Shown: one piece after another, positions 56,141 to 64,000 of the stretch
Position numbering within the stretch: the stretch's first letter is position 1
How the letters are laid out: every line of letters begins with the position of its first letter
From: Pseudomonas wenzhouensis
GTDB lineage: Bacteria; Pseudomonadota; Gammaproteobacteria; Pseudomonadales; Pseudomonadaceae
Assembly (NCBI RefSeq): GCF_021029445.1
Contig: NZ_CP072610.1
Coordinates: forward strand, 4,388,101 to 4,452,100
Direction: 5' to 3'
DNA: 64,000 bases
Program-made: the position numbers and the translations under genes
Notes under the pieces: generated by a model
What the model saw: only the letters and a program-made list of their open reading frames with translations
The model's database searches: none
What the model was told of the DNA's origin: nothing

Positions 56141-57547
56141 ATGACTGAAGCCGCCCTCGCCGCCAACGCCACAGCCCAAGCGCCTGCCGTGATCGTGCAA
56201 TTGCTGGAGAAACTCGCCGTGCCCTATCAGGTGCGCGCGGAGCGCCTAGGTCAGCCAAGTGAGGCGCGCCTGCAGGCCGTGCTGGTGGACGATGCTATCG
56301 GTGCCCTGCTGGTGCTCTATCCGCGTAGCCAAATGCTCGATCTGTCGCGCCTGGCCGAACTGACTGGGCGCCAGCTCACGGCGGTCAAGCCGGAACGCCT
56401 GGAGCGCATGCTCGGCAAGCACAATCTGGCCGCACTGCCCGGTTTGCCGCCGCTGACCAGCTCGCCCTGCCTGTACGAAGAACGCCTGCTGCAGGTGCCC
56501 AGTCTGCTGATCGAGTCCGGCCAGCCTGGGGTGTTGCTGGAAATCCCCACCGAAGCCTTCAAGGCGCTGCTGAGCAAGGCCAGCGCGGCGCGTTTCGGTG
56601 AGCCGGTCAGCGCGATCAAACCAAACCTCGATCGCCCGCATGATGACCGCGCGGAAATCACCCAAGCCGTGCAGGCCTTTACCGCACGCCGCATCCAGCA
56701 ACGCCTGGAAGAAACCATCGAGATTCCGCCGCTGCCGGAAACCGCGCAGAAGATCATCAAGCTGCGTGTCGATCCCAATGCCACGGTGGACGACATCACC
56801 GGCGTGGTCGAAACCGATCCCGCGCTGGCCGCTCAGGTGGTCAGCTGGGCAGCCTCACCGTATTACGCGGCGCCCGGCAAGATCCGCTCGGTGGAAGATG
56901 CCATCGTCCGCGTGCTGGGCTTCGATCTGGTGATCAACCTGGCCCTGGGCCTGGCCCTGGGCAAGACCCTGAGCCTGCCCAAGGATCAGCCGCAGCACGC
57001 CACCCCTTACTGGCAGCAAGCGATCTATACCGCTGCAGTGATCGAGGGCCTGACCCGCGCCATGCCGCGCGCACAGCGCCCGGAAGCCGGCCTGACCTAC
57101 CTGGCCGGTCTGCTGCACAACTTCGGCTACCTGGTCCTGGCGCATGTGTTCCCACCGCACTTCTCGTTGATCTGCCGTCACCTGGAGGTCAACCCGCACC
57201 TGTCGCACAGCCATATCGAGCAGCACCTGCTGGGCATCACCCGCGAACAAATCGGTGCCTGGCTGATGCGTCACTGGGATATGCCCGAAGAGCTGTCCAG
57301 CGCGCTACGCTTCCAGCATGATCCGTCCTATGCCGGTGACAGTGCCGCCTTCCCCAACCTGGTGTGCCTGGCGGTCAGCCTGCTGCGCAATCGGGGCATC
57401 GGTGCCGGCCCGCAGAGCGAGATCCCTGATGAGCTGTTCGAGGCGCTCGGTATCAGCCGGGAAAAAGCCGAAGACGCCGTGAGCAAGGTGCTCAGCGCCG
57501 AAGTCGCCCTGCGTGAACTGGCCGCGCAATTCCAGCAGCCGCACTGA
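56141..57547 (+). CDS. YbaK-like plus HDOD domain protein
   Basis: A 468-residue two-part protein. The N-terminal part (about 15-165) resembles the YbaK/aminoacyl-tRNA deacylase fold (LEKLAVPYQVRAERL, LPGLPPLTSSPCLYEERLL). The C-terminal HDOD domain (about 190-400; EIPPLPETAQKIIKLRVDPN and TYLAGLLHNFGYLVLAHVFP) is intact. HDOD proteins act in signalling, and catalytic HD residues are not fully kept. Same order after recG as I recall in P. aeruginosa. The ATG at 56141 is preferred over the frame open from 56084; function unknown. Confidence 0.85.
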   Translation: MTEAALAANATAQAPAVIVQLLEKLAVPYQVRAERLGQPSEARLQAVLVDDAIGALLVLYPRSQMLDLSRLAELTGRQLTAVKPERLERMLGKHNLAALPGLPPLTSSPCLYEERLLQVPSLLIESGQPGVLLEIPTEAFKALLSKASAARFGEPVSAIKPNLDRPHDDRAEITQAVQAFTARRIQQRLEETIEIPPLPETAQKIIKLRVDPNATVDDITGVVETDPALAAQVVSWAASPYYAAPGKIRSVEDAIVRVLGFDLVINLALGLALGKTLSLPKDQPQHATPYWQQAIYTAAVIEGLTRAMPRAQRPEAGLTYLAGLLHNFGYLVLAHVFPPHFSLICRHLEVNPHLSHSHIEQHLLGITREQIGAWLMRHWDMPEELSSALRFQHDPSYAGDSAAFPNLVCLAVSLLRNRGIGAGPQSEIPDELFEALGISREKAEDAVSKVLSAEVALRELAAQFQQPH

Positions 57548-57555
57548 CCACGGCC

Positions 57556-58308
57556 TCAGGGCTTGCGCGCAACCTGGCGCAACTGCTCGCGGCGCTCAGC
57601 GAACAGTTGCGGCAGCACCTCCAGGCTGACGGCCAGCAACTGGCTGACGCTGGCGTGCTCGTAGAGCGCCGCGTACTCGGCCAACTGATCGCTGGGCATC
57701 TGCCGGTAGGCATAGAACATGAACGTTGCCACGGCCTGCTCGCTGGACTGGCGAATGGCGCTTGCCTGCTGCTGCGTCTGTGCCTGCAGTTCGACCTCAT
57801 CGAGACTTTCGCCGCGCGCCTTCAGCGCCAGCAGCGCCTGGGTCTTGCCGACTTCATAACGCAGCAGGCTGGCCAGCTCGGTGGTGCGTGCAGCAGCATC
57901 GAGGCGCTTGACCAATTCCAGGCGTACGCCGCGCGGGGGGTGCTCCTGCAACCGCTGGCGGTATTCGGCCAGGCCTTCAGGATCTTCGCCGACCGCACGC
58001 TCGGCCGCCGTGAAACGCTGCGCCAGCGGGCTGTCGAGGCGTTCACGGGCTTGCTCGCCTTGCTGCGCATCGAAGCGCGTCGCCACGCGCCGGGCCAGCT
58101 CCAGACACAAGGCCTCGGCCGCGAACAGCTCGGCGAGACGTTGCTGTTCAATTTCGCCCTGGCCCCGCTGCAGCATTGGCGCACTCTGTTCGCACAGCAG
58201 ATGGATGCCCGCCAGCTCGAACAGTGGCAACAGGGCTTTGGCCGAGGCCGGCTCCGCACGCGCCGTGGCGGCGGTCAGCAATAACAGGGGCAACAGGAAA
58301 AGACGCAT
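57556..58308 (-). CDS. Exported helical protein of unknown function
   Basis: A 250-residue protein with a signal peptide (MRLFLLPLLLLTAATARAEP, cleavage about residue 18). The mature part is mostly helical and charged, has two cysteines (LLCEQS and ALCLEL), and ends QVARKP. No motif is recognised. Downstream end is 8 bases from the convergent YbaK-HDOD stop. Periplasmic location is inferred. Confidence 0.75.
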   Translation of the reverse strand: MRLFLLPLLLLTAATARAEPASAKALLPLFELAGIHLLCEQSAPMLQRGQGEIEQQRLAELFAAEALCLELARRVATRFDAQQGEQARERLDSPLAQRFTAAERAVGEDPEGLAEYRQRLQEHPPRGVRLELVKRLDAAARTTELASLLRYEVGKTQALLALKARGESLDEVELQAQTQQQASAIRQSSEQAVATFMFYAYRQMPSDQLAEYAALYEHASVSQLLAVSLEVLPQLFAERREQLRQVARKP

Positions 58309-58466
58309 GGCCAGGCTTTCCTCAGGAACATGCCTGGCAGCCTAACCAAAGCGCAGCGTCGCGACCAGCCGCGACCTGTATAAGGCGCTAGTCAGGCTGA
58401 GGCGTCTTGTAGGAACCTCAGCACGGGGCGACGCTCGTCGACGCCTGACGGACTGGCATTGGCCGA

Positions 58467-58862
58467 TCAGGCGGCCTTTTTCGGCGCCTCGGTTTTCTTC
58501 TTCGGCATCAGGTACTTGGTCAGCCCCTGGAACCACATGACCAGCGCCGGATTGCCCTGGATCTGGATGTCCTTGTTCTGGATGCCCTGCATAAAGGCCA
58601 ACTGCTTGTTCTTCGCGGTCATGGTCGCGAACCCGTAGGCAGCGTCCTTGAAACCAATGGCGAAAGCAGGGTCCTTGGCGGCACCGCGCTTGCTGCTGAC
58701 GCGCTGCCCCGCCACGATGAAGTGGCGTGCCACCTTGCCGTCGAGGGTGTGCAACTGGAAGACCATATCGCGGCCTTCGAGTTGTTGGCGGAACGCCGGG
58801 TTTTCACGGCTGGCCTTGGCCATCAGGCGGCCCAGCATCCACAGAAGAAAACGGAATTTCAT
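58467..58862 (-). CDS. SCP2-like sterol-carrier-fold protein
   Basis: A 131-residue cytosolic or membrane-associated protein. It has an N-terminal hydrophobic segment (MKFRFLLWMLGRLMA) and a fold matching the SCP-2-like lipid-binding family (EGRDMVFQLHTLDGKVARHF, FAIGFKDAAYGFATMTAKNK, IQNKDIQIQGNPALVMWFQG). The C-terminus is lysine-rich. The ATG at 58862 is preferred to the frame starting at 58931, which is intergenic-like. Ligand unknown; single-gene transcript. Confidence 0.78.
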   Translation of the reverse strand: MKFRFLLWMLGRLMAKASRENPAFRQQLEGRDMVFQLHTLDGKVARHFIVAGQRVSSKRGAAKDPAFAIGFKDAAYGFATMTAKNKQLAFMQGIQNKDIQIQGNPALVMWFQGLTKYLMPKKKTEAPKKAA

Positions 58863-58981
58863 GCACAGGCCCTCGTGATCGAAGATGATGGCCGCGCATT
58901 GTAGTGGTTTTCTTGCAGGACTACAGCCCACTGGGAGTACAGTTGTAGCGCCGCACGGTGGCGCCGGGCTGCTTGGGGGAA

Positions 58982-59003
58982 CCCGGAGCCGAGCGGCTCC
59001 GGG
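58982..59003 (-). terminator. Terminator-like hairpin after the HU gene
   Basis: CCCGGAGCC and GGCTCCGGG form a 9-pair stem around a GAGC/GCTC loop, 9 bases after the HU gene stop. On the minus strand only TT follows, so termination strength is uncertain. Confidence 0.65.
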
Positions 59004-59011
59004 AAACGGGC

Positions 59012-59284
59012 TCAGTTGACCGCGTCTTTCAGGGACTTGCCCGGTTTGAAGGCGACGGTGTTGCTGGCCTTGATCTTCACCGGCTGGCCGGTTTGCGGGT
59101 TCTTGCCTGTGCGGGCGCCACGGTGGCGCTGGACGAAAGTACCGAAGCCAACCAGGGTGACACTGTCCTTGCGGTTCAGTGCTCCGGTGATTTCTTCCAG
59201 TACGGCGTTGAGTACACGATTGGCCTGATCCTTGGTCAGATCAGCCTTTTCGGCGATGGCGGCGGCGAGTTCCGGTTTACGCAT
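59012..59284 (-). CDS. HU/IHF-family DNA-binding protein
   Basis: A 90-residue nucleoid protein of the HU family. The start MRKPELAAAIAEKADLTKDQ and the DNA-binding arm VGFGTFVQRHRGARTGKNPQTG are diagnostic, with the intercalating proline in NPQTG. It is distinct from the main hupB next to lon; I recall this copy as a conserved second HU (PA5348-type) in Pseudomonas. The start at 59284 excludes an N-terminal extension reaching 59401. It lies downstream of the rubredoxin reductase gene, 188 bases away. Confidence 0.92.
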   Translation of the reverse strand: MRKPELAAAIAEKADLTKDQANRVLNAVLEEITGALNRKDSVTLVGFGTFVQRHRGARTGKNPQTGQPVKIKASNTVAFKPGKSLKDAVN

Positions 59285-59472
59285 AAATGCCTCTTTGACG
59301 GTTTTTTGTTGTTGTGTCCGTGCTGTTCTTCCAGAACAGCGCCCAAGGCGCCGCAACAGCTCTGCGCTGCGGCAGACCAGTTGGAGGATGGCATGCCGCA
59401 CCGTGCAGCGCCAGCCTCGCCAGGTAGTTTAAGTCGGCAACTTCGTGGCGTATCCGACAGAACGGCAGGTGA

Positions 59473-60621
59473 TCATGCCAGCAGTGCCGGCAGCTCCCGG
59501 TTCAACGCCTGTTTCTCCTGCACGGCCGTCCCGGTCAGGGCATAGCCGAGCAGCGCCCCAGCGCTATCGCGGCAGAGCGCCTTGATGTCGCCACCACTGC
59601 CTTCGACCGTCCATTCGCCTGCGCAGCCACGCGGCGGCGGCGAAACCACCAGCGGGCACACTGGCGTCTTCACCGTCACCGGCATCGGACCGTAGCTGAC
59701 CGCCGCCGGCTCACCGGCCAGGGTCTTGGCCAGCGCGCGGGCACCGGCCATCAACGGCATGACGTAGAGCAGGTTGAGCCCGTCGACCTCGGCGCAGTCG
59801 CCGAGGGCGTAGATATTGGCGTGCGAGGTGCGCAGGTAGCGATCGACCATCACCCCACGATTGACGTCGAGCCCGGCCGCTGCCGCCAGGGCGATACGCG
59901 GGCGTAGGCCGACAGCCGAGACCACCGCATCGCAGCTGATCAGGCGGCCATCGGACAGCGACGCCTGCAGCGCATCCCCCTGACGGTCGAGGCTGACCAG
60001 CACCGGGCCGAGGTGGAAACGTACGCCCAGACCCTCAAGGCCACTCTGCACGGCAGTCGCGGCGGCTGGAGGCAGCAGGCCTGGCATCACCTGCTCGCAG
60101 GGCGCCAGCACTTCGACTTCATAGCCGCCGGCGCTGAGGTCGTTGGCAAACTCGCAGCCAATCAGGCCGGCGCCGAGGATCAATACCCGGTGCTTGCCGG
60201 CCACGGCGCTGCGAAAGCGCGCATAGTCTTCCAGGTCATTGATCGGCAACAGCGCGTCCTGGGCATCGCCCTGCACGGGCACACGCATCGGCTCGGCGCC
60301 CCAGGCCAGCACCAGGTCGCGGTACGGCACGGCTTCTTCGCCAATCCACAGGCGCTTGTGCCCGGGGTCGATACCGGTGATGCGGGTATGGGTGCGGATC
60401 TGCGCATTGAGCTGCTCGGCCATGACGCCGACTTCGGCCATGACCAGGCCATCGGCCTCCTTGTGCTTGCCGAAGCCGGTGGAGAGCATCGGCTTGGAGT
60501 AGGAGCGGCCATCGTCAGCGGTGATCAGTAGCAGAGGCGTCTGCACGTCGAGCTTGCGCCACTCCTTGGCCAGGTTGTAGCCGGCCAAGCCGGTACCGAT
60601 GATGACGACGGGTGCACTCAT
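59473..60621 (-). CDS. rubB: Rubredoxin-NAD(+) reductase
   Basis: A 382-residue FAD enzyme that passes electrons from NADH to rubredoxins. The FAD motif [20 protein letters not shown] (about 5-24), the NAD motif [20 protein letters not shown] (about 146-165) and [12 protein letters not shown] place it in the rubredoxin reductase group, close to AlkT/RubB. No redox-disulfide CxxxxC is present. In P. aeruginosa the rubredoxin genes adjoin this one, but none is visible here. The ATG at 60621 is preceded by a weak GAGGAAT site; the frame open to 60720 has no supported start. Confidence 0.88.
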   Translation of the reverse strand: MSAPVVIIGTGLAGYNLAKEWRKLDVQTPLLLITADDGRSYSKPMLSTGFGKHKEADGLVMAEVGVMAEQLNAQIRTHTRITGIDPGHKRLWIGEEAVPYRDLVLAWGAEPMRVPVQGDAQDALLPINDLEDYARFRSAVAGKHRVLILGAGLIGCEFANDLSAGGYEVEVLAPCEQVMPGLLPPAAATAVQSGLEGLGVRFHLGPVLVSLDRQGDALQASLSDGRLISCDAVVSAVGLRPRIALAAAAGLDVNRGVMVDRYLRTSHANIYALGDCAEVDGLNLLYVMPLMAGARALAKTLAGEPAAVSYGPMPVTVKTPVCPLVVSPPPRGCAGEWTVEGSGGDIKALCRDSAGALLGYALTGTAVQEKQALNRELPALLA

Positions 60622-60803
60622 AAGGTGATTCCTCGCAAGATGAACGACACGATGGCCTGCCGGCCGTCTGTAATTATTCAGCAGATTAGAATGGCCCCGA
60701 AGAAGCGGCCCCGTGACCACGGAGGCTGCAATCGGAGTCTCGCGCCCCGGTCAATCAGGCCACCGGCGCCATGAGCGGATCAAAAGACCACGGAGACGCA
60801 TGA

Positions 60804-62144
60804 TCAATCCAGCTTGACCACCTTGGCCAAAACCACCTTGGGCCCTTTCATCTTCTTGACGATGATGCGCAGGCCATCGGTTTCCAGCACTTCCTCTTCT
60901 TCGGGCATGCGCTTGAGGGTGTCATAGATCAATCCGGCGAGGGTTTCAGCCTCGACGTGATCAAGATCGATCCCCAGCAGGCGTTCGACCTTGGCCAGCG
61001 GCGTGTCGCCACGCACCAGCAACTTGCCCGGTTGGTAGGCGAGAATGCCGCGCTCGGCCTTGCGGTGCTCGTCCTGAATATCGCCGACCAGTGCTTCGAG
61101 CACGTCTTCCATGGTCAGGTAGCCAATCACCTTGCCGTCGGCCTCTTCGACCAGGGCGAAGTGTGCGCCACCCTGGCGGAACTGCTCGAGCAACTGCGAC
61201 AGCGGCATGTGCCGGCTGACCCGCTCCAGCGGATGCATCAGATCCCCCAGCTTCAGCGCTGACGGCAGCATCTCCAGCAGCGACAGGTGCAGCAGCAGAT
61301 CCTTGATATGCAGCACGCCAACGAACTCGCCCTTGCTCTCGTCGAAAATCGGGTAGCGGCTGTATTTGTGCCGGCGGAAGGTGGTGAACACCTGATCGAG
61401 GCTGGCGTTGAGCTCCAGAAAAACCAGATCTTCACGCGAGTTGGCCCAGTCCACCACCTCCAGCTCACCCAACTCGACCGCCGACGCCAGCACGCGCAGA
61501 TCCTGGTCGTTGTCGCTGGTGGCACGGCTGGAGTGCAGGATCAGCTTGAGCTCTTCACGGCTGTAGTGATGCTCGTGGTGCGGCCCCGGCTCACCCTGCC
61601 CGACGATACGCAAAATGGCGTTGGCACTGGCGTTGAGGACGAAGATCGCCGGGTACATCAGCCAGTAGAAGGCGTACAGCGGCGCGGCCGTCCACAACGA
61701 CAACAGCTCGGGCTTGCGGATCGCCCAGGACTTGGGCGCCAGCTCGCCGATGACGATGTGCAGGTAGGAAATGATCGAGAACGCAGTGAAGAAGGCGATG
61801 CCGTGAATCAGCTTGGGTGACTCCACACCAACCGCCACCAACAGTGGCGTCAACAGCTCGGCAAAGGCCGGCTCACCGACCCAGCCAAGCCCCAGTGACG
61901 CTAGGGTGATACCCAGCTGGCAGGCTGACAGATAGGCGTCCATCTGATTGTGCACGGTGCGCAGGATATGCCCGCGCCAGCCATGGGCTTCGGCCAGGGC
62001 ATCGACCTTGGTCGCACGCAGACGCACGATAGCGAACTCCGCCGCAACGAAGAAGCCGTTGAGCAGCACCAGGAACAGGGCGAACAGCATGAGGCCGAAA
62101 TCGGCGAAGTAATCGGGGGCAGGGAGACTCGTGGAGGGGTCCAT
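60804..62144 (-). CDS. CNNM/CBS-domain membrane transporter (hemolysin C-like)
   Basis: A 446-residue inner-membrane protein of the UPF0053/YfjD (CNNM) type. Domains: a DUF21 membrane part (about 15-200; three to four helices with LVLLNGFFVAAEFAIVRLRA), paired CBS domains (about 215-345; DESKGEFVGVLHIKDLLLHL), and a C-terminal CorC/HlyC transporter-associated domain (about 360-440). Relatives take part in Mg2+/Co2+ handling; hemolysin in the name is historical. PhoR is upstream on the same strand after 62 bases. Confidence 0.9.
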   Translation of the reverse strand: MDPSTSLPAPDYFADFGLMLFALFLVLLNGFFVAAEFAIVRLRATKVDALAEAHGWRGHILRTVHNQMDAYLSACQLGITLASLGLGWVGEPAFAELLTPLLVAVGVESPKLIHGIAFFTAFSIISYLHIVIGELAPKSWAIRKPELLSLWTAAPLYAFYWLMYPAIFVLNASANAILRIVGQGEPGPHHEHHYSREELKLILHSSRATSDNDQDLRVLASAVELGELEVVDWANSREDLVFLELNASLDQVFTTFRRHKYSRYPIFDESKGEFVGVLHIKDLLLHLSLLEMLPSALKLGDLMHPLERVSRHMPLSQLLEQFRQGGAHFALVEEADGKVIGYLTMEDVLEALVGDIQDEHRKAERGILAYQPGKLLVRGDTPLAKVERLLGIDLDHVEAETLAGLIYDTLKRMPEEEEVLETDGLRIIVKKMKGPKVVLAKVVKLD

Positions 62145-62206
62145 GAAGGTTCGAATTGGCCAGGAATCGCTAGAGGTTGGAGCTTCGCCACGCTGAATGC
62201 AAGCAT

Positions 62207-63526
62207 TCAGCGTGCGCGTTGCACCACCTGCGCGGCAGCGAAATGGCAGGTGAAGGTGCTGCCCTTGCCCGGCACACTGCTGATCTCCAGATTGCCACGG
62301 TGACGCAGCAGCACATGCTTGACGATGGCCAGGCCCAGACCGGTACCGCCGGTGTTGCTGGCGCGGCTGGAGTCGACCCGATAGAAGCGCTCGGTCAGGC
62401 GGGGCAAATGCCTGGTCTCGATGCCCATGCCGGTATCGCTGACCGCCAGATGTGCGCCCTGCTCGTCACCCCACCAGCGGATACGGATATCGCCACCGGC
62501 CGGCGTGTACTTCACGGCATTGAACACCAGATTGGAGAAGGCGCTGCGCAACTCCGCCTCACTGCCCTTGAGCTTGAGGTGCGGGTCGGCCTCGAGACTG
62601 ATGCGATGCTGCTGGTCGCCGGACAACGCCTGAGCATCGTTCTTGATCGACAGCAGCAACAGGTCGATGGCCAACGGCTGATTGTCCGACGGGTAATCGG
62701 TGGACTCCAGCTTCGCCAGCAACAACAGGTCGTTGAGCAGTGTCTGCATGCGTGCACCCTGTTGCTGCATCTGCTGCAGGGCACGTAACCAGCGCGGGTT
62801 GACCGCCTCGACGTTGTCCAGCAGGGTCTCCAGGTAGCCGGCGATCACCGTCAGCGGTGTACGCAACTCGTGGGAGACGTTGGCGACGAAGTCCTTGCGC
62901 ATCTGTTCCAGCTGATACAGGCGCGTGACGTCACGTACCAGCAACAGGTGCTCGCGATTGCCATACCGGGTGATGTGAAATTGCAGACGCCGGCGATCAT
63001 TGGTCGGTGCAGGAATTTCCAGCGCCTCGGCATAGTTGCCGCGCTCGAAGTATTCCTTGAAGCGTGGGTCGCGCACCAGGTTGGCCAGTTGCTGACCACT
63101 GTCCTGTGGCGTTTTCAGGCCCAGCAAGGTTTCGGCAGCACGGTTCCACCACTCCAGATTACCCTGGCTGTCGAGCATCACCACCGCATCCTTGAGCGCC
63201 GTCGTCGACTCCTGCACACGGTCGATCACTGCCTGAAGGCGGCCACGCGCCTTCTGGTTACGCCGTTGCAGGTGGTAGATGCTGTCGAACACCTCGCCCC
63301 ACAGGCCGTAGCCATCCGGAGGCGGCTCGTCGGTTTTGTGCTCACGCAGCCATTTGTGCAGGCGCAGCAGCTGGCTGAGGGTCCAAGCGAGATGAATGGC
63401 CAGGCCACAGGCCAGCACCCAGGCGTACTCACCGGTGAGGGCACCCAACAGCAGGCAGGCACCAACCAGCAGCAACAGGCGGCGCACCACGGCGCCGCGC
63501 CAGTCTTGATTCACGATGGAGCGCAT
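62207..63526 (-). CDS. phoR: Phosphate regulon sensor kinase PhoR
   Basis: Senses phosphate limitation (through Pst/PhoU) and phosphorylates PhoB. The 439-residue protein has two close N-terminal membrane helices (about 15-50; LLLLVGACLLLGALTGEYAW), a PAS domain (about 95-200; LEWWNRAAETLLGLK), the H-box NVSHELRTPLTVIAG (His219), and a C-terminal ATPase with NAVKYTPAGG, DTGMGI and GTGLGLAIVKHVL. phoB is upstream on the same strand after 42 bases, so phoBR is one operon. Confidence 0.96.
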   Translation of the reverse strand: MRSIVNQDWRGAVVRRLLLLVGACLLLGALTGEYAWVLACGLAIHLAWTLSQLLRLHKWLREHKTDEPPPDGYGLWGEVFDSIYHLQRRNQKARGRLQAVIDRVQESTTALKDAVVMLDSQGNLEWWNRAAETLLGLKTPQDSGQQLANLVRDPRFKEYFERGNYAEALEIPAPTNDRRRLQFHITRYGNREHLLLVRDVTRLYQLEQMRKDFVANVSHELRTPLTVIAGYLETLLDNVEAVNPRWLRALQQMQQQGARMQTLLNDLLLLAKLESTDYPSDNQPLAIDLLLLSIKNDAQALSGDQQHRISLEADPHLKLKGSEAELRSAFSNLVFNAVKYTPAGGDIRIRWWGDEQGAHLAVSDTGMGIETRHLPRLTERFYRVDSSRASNTGGTGLGLAIVKHVLLRHRGNLEISSVPGKGSTFTCHFAAAQVVQRAR

Positions 63527-63568
63527 CCTTGTCAGCAGAGCGAGTACGCAGAAACGCTGCGTCAGCGC

Positions 63569-64000
63569 TTAACCTTTGGTGGAGAAACGATACCCAGTCC
63601 CACGCACGGTTTGCACCAGATTTTCATAGGCCGTACCGAGCGCCTTGCGCAGGCGACGGATATGCACATCGACGGTGCGTTCCTCGACATAGACGTTGCC
63701 ACCCCAGACCTGATCGAGCAGTTGGCCACGGGTATAGGCGCGCTCCTGGTGGGTCATGAAGAACTGCAGCAGACGGTATTCGGTGGGCCCCATCTCGGCC
63801 GGTTTGCCATCGATGGTCACGCGATGGCTGACCGGGTCGAGCAGCAGGCCGCCAACCTCGATCGGCGCCTCGCCGTCACTGGGGCCGGCACGGCGCAGCA
63901 CGGCCTTGAGACGGGCGACCAGTTCACGCGGCGAGAACGGCTTGGTGATGTAGTCGTCTGCGCCGACTTCCAGCCCCTGGATCTTGTTGTCCTCTTCACC
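63569..64000 (-). CDS. phoB: Phosphate regulon response regulator PhoB (3' part)
   Basis: The C-terminal 143 residues of PhoB; the start is beyond the right edge. Visible are the end of the receiver domain with the conserved lysine ([15 protein letters not shown]) and a winged-helix DNA-binding domain ([59 protein letters not shown]). It precedes phoR. The frame is open to the window edge without a stop, so it is partial only because of the window. Confidence 0.95.
   Translation of the reverse strand, partial: GEEDNKIQGLEVGADDYITKPFSPRELVARLKAVLRRAGPSDGEAPIEVGGLLLDPVSHRVTIDGKPAEMGPTEYRLLQFFMTHQERAYTRGQLLDQVWGGNVYVEERTVDVHIRRLRKALGTAYENLVQTVRGTGYRFSTKG

Noticed and set aside
56119..56145. An 8-codon leader frame overlapping the YbaK-HDOD start by ATGA.
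   Set aside because: The GAGGAC motif is too close to its ATG to act as a ribosome binding site, and the peptide shows no attenuator features.

Overview
This window is a high-GC gammaproteobacterial chromosome segment that reads throughout as Pseudomonas. The products (ModABC, OscA/Sbp/CysTWA, Crc, long-form AlgC, OxyR-RecG, PhoRB) and much of the gene order match what I recall of the P. aeruginosa chromosome. Intergenic repeats and the lack of fluorescent-group markers suggest the mendocina/oleovorans/alcaligenes branch, but that placement is inference. No rRNA, tRNA, prophage, insertion sequence or CRISPR array was seen.

Layout. 0-8.6 kb: molybdate uptake (modABC), a degenerate sigma-54-activator-like ATPase, an RBBP9-type hydrolase, and the sulfate block oscA-sbp-cysT-cysW-cysA behind an AT-rich promoter. 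8.9-24 kb: a secreted protein of unknown function, an Mpo1/DUF962 membrane protein divergent from a Crp-like regulator, a PhoD-like phosphatase, glutamylated-putrescine catabolism (puuB, puuA), a chemoreceptor, an FAD oxidoreductase, a 7TM GGDEF-EAL protein and a REC-HDOD protein. 24-35.8 kb: housekeeping genes rpmG, rpmB, a dipeptide-binding protein, radC, coaBC, dut, algC, argB, a thioesterase, pyrE and crc.

36.3-45 kb is the type IV pilus locus. pilB, pilC, pilD, coaE and yacG read rightward. The usual divergent pilA position holds a different operon: a very short pilin of 61 residues, a separate exported cysteine-rich protein, an ABC-2 permease, a membrane-anchored protein and an ABC ATPase. 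This resembles the split pilins (PilA-N/PilA-C) of Geobacter combined with the PilG/H/I transporter of Myxococcus, and it has lower GC than its surroundings. It is the most interesting feature of the window. A sigma-54 promoter sits upstream and tandem palindromic repeats lie on both sides of the whole block.

45-64 kb returns to a conserved housekeeping order: DUF4870 protein, rph, yicC, gmk, rpoZ, spoT, ridA, a lipoprotein, an epimerase-like protein, oxyR, recG, a YbaK-HDOD protein, two unknown proteins, an HU protein, rubredoxin reductase, a CBS-domain transporter, phoR and the 3' part of phoB, which runs off the right edge.
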